Source: Zymobacter sp047495495
GTDB lineage: Bacteria > Pseudomonadota > Gammaproteobacteria > Pseudomonadales > Halomonadaceae
Assembly (NCBI RefSeq): GCF_047495495.1
Contig: NZ_CP179930.1
Location: 310,001-374,000, forward strand
Length of the DNA stretch: 64,000 nucleotides
Reading direction: 5' to 3'
Shown here: piece by piece, positions 56,989 through 64,000 of the stretch
Layout: each line of letters starts with the position of its first letter
Numbering within the stretch: position 1 is the stretch's first letter
The notes under the pieces: model-generated
The model's input: the letters and a program-made list of their open reading frames with translations, nothing else
What the model was told of the DNA's origin: nothing
Database searches by the model: none
Translations under genes and position numbers: made by a program

Positions 56989-57022
56989 AAACCGGCTTGC
57001 CCTTTAGGGTGGGCCGGTTTTT
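56989..57022 (+). terminator. Terminator after rplQ
   Basis: AAACCGGC pairs with GCCGGTTT, with an inner CCCT/AGGG pairing, followed by a five-base T-run. Ends the 31-kb growth-gene block. Confidence 0.92.
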
Positions 57023-57065
57023 CTTTATTCAGCAGTTGCACTGACCGGTCAGGCTCTGTTTACTT

Positions 57066-57137
57066 TCACCACCTCACCACCTCACCACCTCACCACCTCA
57101 CCACCTCACCACCTCACCACCTCACCACCTCACCACC
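57066..57137 (+). repeat. Octanucleotide tandem array (TCACCACC)9
   Basis: Nine perfect copies of TCACCACC in 72 bases, 44 bases after the rplQ terminator. Between here and 57327 nothing else was recognised. Confidence 0.97.
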
Positions 57138-57327
57138 TCCATTTCGCCTGTCTTCGCGTTGAGGGCGACTATTGCCTCTCTTGGCCCTTACCGTGCTCAC
57201 CACAAAACGCTTCACACTTTCTCTTACTCTGTAGGGAGGCGCAGATAGCTGAATAAATTCAGGCCAAAGCAGGGCTTGCCCTCAAGCAGAGAAGTACGGT
57301 GCCGTCATTGGCAATGAGAGGGAACGC

Positions 57328-57517
57328 GTGAATCTGGCGTTAGCTCTTATGCTGAGCGCTCATTGCGACTACATAGATATTTGTGCGGCTCTTAGCGTAG
57401 GTCTGCGACAGCTGTCCGTGCCGTCGGCGTGGCAAAGACCACGGCGCAAGACATATTGCGTATCAAAGAGGCTCGCTTTGCTTTACATGCGAAGGACTAT
57501 TTCAGAGAACTATAAAA
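57328..57517 (+). pseudogene. Possible decayed reading frame of unknown origin
   Basis: A GTG at 57328 preceded by AGAGGG opens a short frame, VNLALALMLSAHCDYIDICA. Around 57400 coding-like text continues in another frame, giving VGVAKTTAQDILRIKEARFA and LHAKDYFREL before a TAA at about 57515-57517. A single frameshift would join the two. I recognise no family; this may be chance. It lies in the rplQ-uvrA gap. Confidence 0.15.
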
Positions 57518-57552
57518 AAGCCTCCCAATGTGTCGAAGCACATTAGGAGGCT
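57514..57552 (-). terminator. Terminator after uvrA
   Basis: On the minus strand AGCCTCCTAATGTG pairs with CACATTGGGAGGCT (one wobble) over a six-base loop, followed by a TTTTTT run. It lies about 80 bases after the uvrA stop. Confidence 0.92.
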
Positions 57553-57629
57553 AGTCTCAGGCGCTTGTAATGGCGCCTTGGGTGATGAGAAAGCAGGGGG
57601 AGGCGGGAATAAGCCCCGTCCTTCCCGAT

Positions 57630-60470
57630 TTACGCTTGCTGAGCGCGTTCTAGCAGTGGTTTCAGGAAATGCCCAGTATGAGACTGCGGTGCATTGCTGA
57701 CGGTCTCTGGCGTGCCTTCTGCAATGATGCGTCCACCTTTTGAGCCACCTTCGGGGCCGAGGTCGATCAGCCAGTCGGCTGTCTTGATGACGTCGAGGTT
57801 GTGCTCAATGACGACGATGCTGTTGCCCTGATCGCGAAGACGATGAAGTACCGTCAGCAGCTGACGGATATCTTCGAAATGAAGCCCTGTTGTCGGCTCA
57901 TCAAGAATGTACAGTGTGCGACCCGTATCGCGTTTGGCCAGTTCGCGGGCCAGTTTAACGCGCTGGGCTTCGCCACCCGATAAGGTTGTGGCGCTCTGTC
58001 CGAGGCGGATATAGGAAAGCCCTACGTCCATAAGGGTCTGTAGGCGTCGAGCGATAGCCGGTACTGGGCTGAAGAACTCCAGTGCTTCTTCTACGGTCAT
58101 ATCGAGCACTTCATGGATGTTGCGCTCTTTATAGAGAATCTCGAGTGTTTCTCGGTTATAGCGCTTGCCGTGGCAGACATCGCAGGGCACATAGATGTCA
58201 GGCAGGAAGTGCATCTCTACCTTGATCATGCCGTCGCCTTGGCAGGCTTCGCAGCGGCCGCCCTTGACGTTGAAACTGAAACGTCCGGGCTTGTAGCCGC
58301 GAGAGCGAGCTTCCTGCGTTCCGGCAAATAGTTCACGAATCGATGTAAAAATGCCGGTATAGGTTGCCGGATTAGAGCGTGGAGTACGGCCGATCGGGCT
58401 TTGGTCAATGTCGATGACCTTATCGAGTAGCTCCAGACCCTGAATGCTTTTATAGGGCGCTGGCGACAGGCTGGTGGCCTTGTTCAGTTCGCGCGCAGCG
58501 ATCGGCATCAGGGTTGAATTAACCAGTGTTGATTTCCCTGAGCCGGAGACACCCGTAACGCATACGAACAGCCCTAGGGGGATGGTCATGTCCACATTGT
58601 TGAGATTGTTGCCACTGGCGCCACGCAGTGCCAGCTGGCGCTTGGGGTCTGGCTCGTGGCGGATGGCGGGCACTTCGATGCGACGAGCACCGCTGAGGTA
58701 TTGGCCCGTCAGCGATTCAGGGTTATGCGCTATTTCGTCCGGTGTGCCTTGAGCGACGATGCGGCCGCCGTGTACCCCCGCGCCTGGCCCAATATCCAGC
58801 ACGTAGTCGGCTGCACGGATGGCGTCTTCGTCGTGTTCGACGACGATGACCGTATTGCCAAGGTCTCGGAGATGTTTGAGCGTATCGAGCAGTCGATCGT
58901 TGTCGCGCTGGTGCAGCCCGATGGAAGGCTCATCAAGGATGTACATGACACCGACCAGACCGGCACCAATCTGGCTGGCCAAGCGAATGCGCTGAGCTTC
59001 ACCACCTGACAGCGTGTCGGCACTGCGTTCTAGGGTCAGGTAGTCGAGGCCGACGTTAACGAGGAACTCTAGACGCGCGCAGATCTCCGTCAGGATGCGT
59101 GCGGCGATTTCTCCCTTGCGGCCAGGCAATGTCATGTTAGAGAAAAGCGCATGCGCATCGCCGATCGGCAGGCGTGAGAGTTCTGGCAGCGTATGCCCGT
59201 CGACGTAGACGTGGCGGGATTCTTTGCGCAGGCGGCTGCCGTGGCATTCAGGGCAAGGGCGCATGGCAATATAGCGTGCCAGATCTTCGCGTACCGAAGA
59301 CGATTCCGTATCGCGATAGCGGCGTTCCATGTTGGGGATGACGCCTTCGAACGGATGGACGCGCTCGACGCGTCGCCCTCGTTCGTTTACGTAGCTGAAG
59401 GACAGCTCCTTCAGGCCGCTGCCGTGGAGGATTACGTCGCGAACGGCGAGTGACAGTTCTTTCCACGGGGTATCCAGATCGAATCCGTAGTGTTCGGCAA
59501 CCGTTTCGAGCTGGCTAAAATAGTAGATGCTGCGGCGGTCCCAGCCCTTGATGACGCCTTCGGAAAGCGACAGTTCGTCATCGCGGATAAGACGAGCAGG
59601 GTCGAAGTACTGATGAACGCCAAGGCCGTCACAGCTAGGGCATGCGCCTGCCGGATTGTTGAACGAGAACATGCGTGGTTCGAGTTCTGCGATGGCATAG
59701 CCGCACACGGGGCATGCGAACTTCGATGAGAACGTGATGGGGTCTTTGTCATCATTGTCCATGAACTCAAGCATGGCGGAGCCATTGGAGAGCGTCAGCG
59801 CCGTTTCGAACGATTCCGCCAAGCGCTGCATGAGGTCTGCGCGCACTTTGATGCGGTCCACGACGACACTGATGTCATGCTTGCGGTTCTTGTCGAGTGT
59901 CGGCACATCGTCAAGCTCCATGACGTGGCCGTCGACCTGTACGCGTACGAAGCCCTGCGAACGGATTTCCGCCAGCGTTTGCAGGTGCTCACCTTTTCGG
60001 CCCCTGATGATGGGGGCAATCAGCATGACACGGGTGCCTTCGGGCAGTGCCAGCACTTGGTCGACCATCTGAGAGATGGTCTGCGCTTCCAGCTCTATAT
60101 CATGTTCGGGGCAGCGCGGCGTGCCTGCGCGTGCAAACAGCAGGCGCTGATAGTCGTAGATTTCCGTGATGGTGCCGACCGTCGAGCGCGGGTTGTGCGA
60201 GGTCGATTTCTGCTCGATGGAGATAGCAGGGGACAGCCCTTCGATGTGATCGACGTCGGGCTTTTCCATCATAGACAGGAACTGTCGCGCGTACGTCGAA
60301 AGAGATTCGACATAGCGACGTTGGCCTTCGGCATATAGGGTGTCGAAGGCGAGAGAAGACTTGCCCGAGCCGGAAAGACCGGTCACGACGATCAGCGAGT
60401 CGCGCGGCAGGTCGACATCGATGTTCTTCAGATTGTGCGTGCGCGCACCGCGTACCGATATACGATCCAT
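57630..60470 (-). CDS. uvrA: UvrABC excinuclease subunit A
   Basis: UvrA is the damage-sensing ATPase of nucleotide excision repair. 946 residues: first Walker A GLSGSGKSSLAF at 31-42, zinc module CPVCG...CPSCDG near 253-283, ABC signature LSGGEAQRIRLASQIG near 490, LYILDEP-type Walker B (MYILDEPSIGL); the second half repeats these with TGVSGSGKST, CEACQGDG...CDVCHGKR and LSGGEAQRVKLA. All functional motifs are intact. It is divergent from ssb, with the shared 240-bp interval (60471-60710); I did not find a clear LexA box there. Confidence 0.98.
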   Translation of the reverse strand: MDRISVRGARTHNLKNIDVDLPRDSLIVVTGLSGSGKSSLAFDTLYAEGQRRYVESLSTYARQFLSMMEKPDVDHIEGLSPAISIEQKSTSHNPRSTVGTITEIYDYQRLLFARAGTPRCPEHDIELEAQTISQMVDQVLALPEGTRVMLIAPIIRGRKGEHLQTLAEIRSQGFVRVQVDGHVMELDDVPTLDKNRKHDISVVVDRIKVRADLMQRLAESFETALTLSNGSAMLEFMDNDDKDPITFSSKFACPVCGYAIAELEPRMFSFNNPAGACPSCDGLGVHQYFDPARLIRDDELSLSEGVIKGWDRRSIYYFSQLETVAEHYGFDLDTPWKELSLAVRDVILHGSGLKELSFSYVNERGRRVERVHPFEGVIPNMERRYRDTESSSVREDLARYIAMRPCPECHGSRLRKESRHVYVDGHTLPELSRLPIGDAHALFSNMTLPGRKGEIAARILTEICARLEFLVNVGLDYLTLERSADTLSGGEAQRIRLASQIGAGLVGVMYILDEPSIGLHQRDNDRLLDTLKHLRDLGNTVIVVEHDEDAIRAADYVLDIGPGAGVHGGRIVAQGTPDEIAHNPESLTGQYLSGARRIEVPAIRHEPDPKRQLALRGASGNNLNNVDMTIPLGLFVCVTGVSGSGKSTLVNSTLMPIAARELNKATSLSPAPYKSIQGLELLDKVIDIDQSPIGRTPRSNPATYTGIFTSIRELFAGTQEARSRGYKPGRFSFNVKGGRCEACQGDGMIKVEMHFLPDIYVPCDVCHGKRYNRETLEILYKERNIHEVLDMTVEEALEFFSPVPAIARRLQTLMDVGLSYIRLGQSATTLSGGEAQRVKLARELAKRDTGRTLYILDEPTTGLHFEDIRQLLTVLHRLRDQGNSIVVIEHNLDVIKTADWLIDLGPEGGSKGGRIIAEGTPETVSNAPQSHTGHFLKPLLERAQQA

Positions 60471-60710
60471 AGCAGCCTCGAAATGTGATCAAGCGTTTAA
60501 CTATAGGCAGGAAGACATGTCTGACGCAAAGCAGCAGCTTCAGAAAAAGGAAGCTGGGTTTGGCATTCATCCAGTAGCGTATCTGGGTTAAAATTGATTC
60601 ATTCTCGCAGAGCTTCATTGATGAGGCCCTGACTCATGAACGCGATGGCAAGGCACTCTGCATGTGGCAGGGCGCATCTGCCGTCATTCACCATTCTAGG
60701 AGAGGGACTT

Positions 60711-61349
60711 ATGGCCCGTGGTGTAAACAAGGTCATCCTGATAGGCAACGTGGGTCAGGATCCGGACGTACGGTTCCTGCCCTCAGGCAACCCTGTGTGC
60801 AACCTGCGTATCGCTACCAGCGATAGCTGGACCGATCGTCAGACTGGACAGCGTCAGGAACGCACAGAATGGCATTCCGTTGTGCTGTTCAACAAGCTGG
60901 CGGAAATCGCACAGCAGTACGTTCACAAAGGCTCCCGTCTTTATATCGAAGGTCGCCTGCAGACACGTAAATGGCAAGGCCAAGACGGTCAGGATCGCTA
61001 TTCTACCGAGATCGTTGCCAACGATATGCAAATGCTGGATTCACGTGGCAATGCGGGTGGCAACGACTATCCGAATAATGGGGGCCAGCAAGGCGGCTAT
61101 CAACCCCAAGGCGGCATGAATAATGGCGGCCAGCAGCAGGGCAATCCTTATGGTCAGCCTCAGCAGCAGCAACAGCAACAGCGTAGTGCCGCGCCGCAGC
61201 AAGCTCAGCAGCCTGCGCAGCAGCAGTCTCAGTCGTTTGGTGGTGCTCCGCAGCAGCAGGGTAACCCCTATGGTCAGCCCCAGCAGCAGAACAGTGGTGC
61301 ACCTACGCCGGGCGGCTTCGATGATTTCGACGACGAAATTCCGTTCTGA
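60711..61349 (+). CDS. ssb: Single-stranded DNA-binding protein
   Basis: SSB coats single-stranded DNA and recruits repair and replication partners. The ATG at 60711 has TAGGAGAGG upstream; 212 residues. The OB fold (about 1-110) has MARGVNKVILIGNVGQDPDVR and WHSVVLFNKLAEIAQQYVHKG in parts. A long disordered linker rich in Gln, Gly and Asn (about 115-200) contains two near-identical QQQGNPYGQPQQQ segments, and the acidic partner-binding tip DDFDDEIPF ends the protein. The linker is encoded by CAG/CAA-rich repeats that could vary in length. Divergent from uvrA as in E. coli. Confidence 0.98.
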   Translation: MARGVNKVILIGNVGQDPDVRFLPSGNPVCNLRIATSDSWTDRQTGQRQERTEWHSVVLFNKLAEIAQQYVHKGSRLYIEGRLQTRKWQGQDGQDRYSTEIVANDMQMLDSRGNAGGNDYPNNGGQQGGYQPQGGMNNGGQQQGNPYGQPQQQQQQQRSAAPQQAQQPAQQQSQSFGGAPQQQGNPYGQPQQQNSGAPTPGGFDDFDDEIPF

Positions 61350-61379
61350 TCATCGCTGAATCCTGCGTTATATACGATG

Positions 61380-61412
61380 CGAGGCCTTCCGTTCGGGAGG
61401 CCTCGTTTTTTT
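61380..61412 (+). terminator. Terminator after ssb
   Basis: CGAGGCCT-T-CC, short loop, GG-G-AGGCCTCG followed by seven T residues. The following 61413-61678 holds no gene that I can see. Confidence 0.93.
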
Positions 61413-61678
61413 ATGCCAGAACGTACGATGGTGGTTACGAATTCACGAGGTGAAGTAGTACTCACGTCGACTTGTTGTCGTATTACACGCTGCATGATTT
61501 AAGAGGGTGTGTTCAACAAACTGCAGCGATAGTGGACAATATGCAGGATGGTGCACATTCCTCAAGAAACCGCGAAGCTTATCGGCGTGTGCATTTTATG
61601 GCTGAGTCCAACGAACGTGTCGCCCCTGAGTCAGCGGTATGTGTGCCGTGACATATTGATTCAACGAGAAGAAATACG

Positions 61679-62176
61679 ATGATCTGGGGTACAAGGATGA
61701 CAAGGAAAGTGTGGGCGTTTTTGAGCACGATACTGTTGCTTGTAGGCCTATCGTCGGCGCGGGCCGACGATGGACGCTGCTGGGAATGGGATCGCACCGG
61801 GCCCGCTATCATGCAGGATACACGTGCGTCGGGTGCTTACTTGCAGCTGGGTAATGACATGGAAAGCAACGACATCATTCCGTATCTGACCTTTCCTTCC
61901 TTCCCGCTGTGCCAGAGCGACGATGAAATGGCCTATCAAGTGCGCCCTCTGGGCGTGGGGCAGATTAATGGCAAGCCGTTGCACTTTGCGTATCGGTGTA
62001 TGGGCGGGCGCGATCTTGAGCTGATGGGACAGAATCCAGAGGATATCTCGATCATCGTGGCCACGATCGCCTCGCAGCAGCCCATTGAGATGCAGGTCGG
62101 CGTGCATTCTTTCCGTGGCGCGAACTGTAATGGTCTGGATGCACTTAAAGTGACGGAGCAGCGCATGCTGCTGTAG
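61679..62176 (+). CDS. Exported protein of unknown function, paralogue 1
   Basis: I do not recognise this family. 165 residues, ATG at 61679 with GAGAAG upstream. An N-terminal signal peptide is evident: basic residues (TRMTRK), hydrophobic core (FLSTILLLVGL) and an SSARA-DD cleavage region near residue 29, so the mature protein should be periplasmic. Cysteines at 34, 78, 107 and 150 could form two disulfides; conserved elements are FPLC and FAYRCMGG. The gene at 62304 encodes a clear paralogue with the same spacing between the central cysteines. A terminator separates them. No operon partner suggests a function. Confidence 0.85.
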   Translation: MIWGTRMTRKVWAFLSTILLLVGLSSARADDGRCWEWDRTGPAIMQDTRASGAYLQLGNDMESNDIIPYLTFPSFPLCQSDDEMAYQVRPLGVGQINGKPLHFAYRCMGGRDLELMGQNPEDISIIVATIASQQPIEMQVGVHSFRGANCNGLDALKVTEQRMLL

Positions 62177-62184
62177 CACCCTTG

Positions 62185-62217
62185 CGCCGCTGCGCTGTCC
62201 AACGTAGCGGCGTTTTT
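62185..62217 (+). terminator. Terminator between the two exported-protein genes
   Basis: CGCCGCTGCG pairs with CGTAGCGGCG (one wobble) over an eight-base loop, followed by five T residues, nine bases after the first gene. Confidence 0.9.
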
Positions 62218-62303
62218 CCATTCATGAAGCGGTGAGCGGGTGCGTGAATGCCGAGGTAATGTGAGTGGCCTAGGCTTACTAGGCGAAAAGAGGGGGGAGC
62301 AAT

Positions 62304-62810
62304 ATGATTCGATGGTTGTCGCGCATTGCACGATGGATCATTGCCTTGACGTTAGTCAGTGCCGGCATCGCTGTGGCAGACCCTATCGCATCGTCGGGGG
62401 AGTGGCAGAAACTTACGTCGCGCTATCCTGTGCTACCCGATGCTTCTGATACAGCGATCAGCATGGCGCTGCACAGCAATTTCACCCTAAACACAGCCGA
62501 ACCTTCGCTGGTGGTTGATGTGAGCCGGCATCCGCTGCCGCTGTGCTCGGTGGATACTGAGACAGGGCTAGATATGACGCTACTGGGTGACGGTACGCTG
62601 AACGGGCGCGTGCAGACATTCGGGTATCGCTGCATGGGGGGGCAAATGACGATCATGGCTTGGCCTATACAGCAGTCCGCCACTTACTGGAAGGAACAGA
62701 TCATGGCACAACAACCGCTATCGTTGTCGGTTGCCGGAATAGACTTCCAGTCGGCCAATACCAACGGCAAGCGTGCCATGAGCGTAGCTAATCGTATCTT
62801 CATGGAATGA
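62304..62810 (+). CDS. Exported protein of unknown function, paralogue 2
   Basis: 168 residues, ATG at 62304 with GGGGAG a few bases upstream. A signal peptide is clear: MIRWLSRIARWIIALTLVSA with cleavage probably after AVA near residue 25. The mature part aligns with the preceding protein: LPLC (C81) and FGYRCMGGQ (C110) are 29 residues apart, exactly as C78 and C107 there, and both end in a helix-like stretch (GKRAMSVANRIFME against GLDALKVTEQRMLL). The outer cysteines of the first paralogue are missing here. Unknown function; own ribosome-binding site and a terminator upstream point to independent expression. Confidence 0.85.
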   Translation: MIRWLSRIARWIIALTLVSAGIAVADPIASSGEWQKLTSRYPVLPDASDTAISMALHSNFTLNTAEPSLVVDVSRHPLPLCSVDTETGLDMTLLGDGTLNGRVQTFGYRCMGGQMTIMAWPIQQSATYWKEQIMAQQPLSLSVAGIDFQSANTNGKRAMSVANRIFME

Positions 62811-62966
62811 TGAAGGTCGAGCGGTCATGCGATAACATGCATGCCATAGTGCTGGCGCCTTCGGTCTTATGGCGAGGCCTTATAGAAGAGGTGAAAAACC
62901 TGTTCTTCTTGCCCCATGTGATATGAAGCGCACCGTTATTCTCATCCCTGTTCAAGGCGAAACGCA

Positions 62967-63854
62967 TTGAAACTACTCATCCCTGACAATCGGCATGGAT
63001 TGACGCTAGCCCTGCAGCAGGAGATAGCGCCGCGCCATGACGTTGATATGTGGTTGGCCGACGGGCTTTCGGATGCCTTGAACTATCTGAACGAGCATCG
63101 TGCCGATGTCGTCGTGATACCGCCGCTCATTCATCCGGAACGCTTGCCTCTGACCGTTATCGAGCAGCATGCCGTGCTGGTCGAAACGTTGCAGGCATCC
63201 TGTCAGCGTCTCGATATGATGCTGGTGTGGTGCGTCGGGCATCAGCTGTTCGAACAGGATCATGAGCATCTGCTGAGTGAAATCGAGCAGCCCAAACCGC
63301 TTGCTGCTGCCCTTCAGAAGCTGGCCGAGATCGAGAGTGCGGTACGCCAGCACTGGCACCGTCACGTAATCATTCGTACCAGTGAGCTGTTTGGTAGCGA
63401 AGGTGACGGCATGGTGCTGCCTGAGCAGCTTTCGAGTTGGCTGGCAGGTGAAACTGTGATCGCGGATGACCGCCTGTTTCTGGCCCCCCTACCTGTGGAT
63501 GCACTGGCGCGTGCCGTGCTGGGCATGATTCTCCAGCTCGACAATGGGGCTGATGCGTGGGGAACGTTCCACCTGTCAGGGCGAGAACCGGTCAGCCAGT
63601 TCGAGTTTGCCGCAGTCGTGCTGGCCTGTCTGCGCGACACAGCGATGCCTGACGCCTTACTGGCGCTGCCGGAGACGGCGATTGTGGCCGAAGGTTTGGG
63701 CAGTACCGTGCGCCGTATTCTGGGGTGCCAGAAGATCCTAATGACCTTTGGTATCCATCAGACCGCGTGGCGCGAGCCATTGAAGTATCACGTGCGCCGT
63801 TGGTTGTCGATGCACGGCATCCCGACGGTAAATGAAGGGGCCGACGCTGATTGA
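62967..63854 (+). CDS. RmlD-like sugar-nucleotide-binding family protein, probably non-catalytic
   Basis: 295 residues from a TTG start at 62967 with AAGGCGA upstream; the N-terminus reads MKLLIPDNRHGLTLALQQEI. The C-terminal half resembles RmlD (dTDP-4-dehydrorhamnose reductase): HVIIRTSELFG, LPVDALARAV and GTFHLSGREPVSQFEFA follow the order of the substrate-binding fold. The N-terminal GxxGxxG nucleotide motif is replaced by IPDNRHG, and no YxxxK catalytic pair is apparent, so classical NADPH-dependent reduction is doubtful. No sugar-nucleotide genes are adjacent. Family assignment is by motif order only; role unknown. The remaining 146 bases of the window hold no gene start that I can support. 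Confidence 0.75.
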   Translation: MKLLIPDNRHGLTLALQQEIAPRHDVDMWLADGLSDALNYLNEHRADVVVIPPLIHPERLPLTVIEQHAVLVETLQASCQRLDMMLVWCVGHQLFEQDHEHLLSEIEQPKPLAAALQKLAEIESAVRQHWHRHVIIRTSELFGSEGDGMVLPEQLSSWLAGETVIADDRLFLAPLPVDALARAVLGMILQLDNGADAWGTFHLSGREPVSQFEFAAVVLACLRDTAMPDALLALPETAIVAEGLGSTVRRILGCQKILMTFGIHQTAWREPLKYHVRRWLSMHGIPTVNEGADAD

Positions 63855-64000
63855 GGCGTATGCCTCGTGCGCACGGCCTTTGAGCGCGTTCGCTGGATTT
63901 CTGTAGACCTGTTTTTCGTTGTGCGGCGTTGAGCGCAAGCTTTGATGTCGCATGACATTCTAAGCGCGTCGTTATCTTTGCGCTTGTGATCTGATGCTAT

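Noticed and set aside
61500..61620. Insertion-sequence remnant after ssb
   Set aside because: Text resembling an IS end was suspected, but no inverted repeat pair or transposase fragment could be found.
62967..63854. Calling the last gene rmlD outright
   Set aside because: The nucleotide-binding and catalytic signatures are not visible and no rhamnose genes are nearby.

Overview
The window comes from a gammaproteobacterium of moderate GC content, most likely in or near Halomonadaceae; a Zymobacter/Carnimonas-type relative is my guess from the 16S text and cannot be confirmed here. The gene orders rpsO-pnp, dksA...pcnB-folK-panB-panC, yggS-proC-yggT-metX-metW, tyrS-rrn-birA-coaX-tRNAs-secE-nusG and the unbroken run rplKAJL-rpoBC-rpsLG-fusA-tuf-S10-spc-alpha are those of Pseudomonas/Halomonas-type chromosomes.

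Layout. 1-2.5 kb: end of rpsO and pnp. 2.6-7.9 kb (minus strand): dksA, a 560-bp non-coding interval, pcnB, folK, panB, panC. 8.0-12.8 kb: sfsA (plus) converging on the minus-strand metW-metX-yggT-proC-yggS block. 13.1-20.2 kb: tyrS and a full rRNA operon (16S, tRNA-Ile, tRNA-Ala, 23S, 5S) with two promoters. 21.1-25.6 kb: a cyanide-insensitive-type bd oxidase (cioAB), then birA-coaX. 25.7-57.0 kb: tRNA-Tyr/Gly/Thr/Trp, secE-nusG and the complete ribosomal-protein/RNA-polymerase/elongation-factor cluster ending at rplQ. 57.6-61.3 kb: divergent uvrA and ssb. 61.7-63.9 kb: two tandem paralogous exported proteins of unknown function and a degenerate RmlD-like protein.

The most interesting find is the interval between dksA and pcnB. 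On the minus strand it carries a sigma-54-like -24/-12 element, then about 300 nt with five A-rich motifs of the AAnAAnAA type, the first in the loop of a perfect 7-bp hairpin. In Pseudomonas this position is held by the small RNA CrcZ, which titrates Hfq/Crc. Here the usual upstream genes gluQ, cbrA and cbrB are absent, and upstream of the promoter is a palindrome resembling an NtrC enhancer site rather than a CbrB site. I infer a CrcZ-like RNA that may have changed from carbon-sensing (CbrAB) to nitrogen-sensing (NtrC) control.

Other points: three unrelated short tandem arrays of period 6, 7 and 8 bp in intergenic regions close to terminators; no tufB between tRNA-Thr and tRNA-Trp; cioAB lying between rrn and birA; and a dyad overlapping the alpha-operon promoter. 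Three pantothenate/CoA genes (panB, panC, coaX) lie in separate units. Most of the window is growth-related translation and transcription machinery with recognisable autoregulatory leaders (L1, L10, S10) and GC-rich-discriminator promoters. No CRISPR array, prophage or intact insertion sequence was seen.
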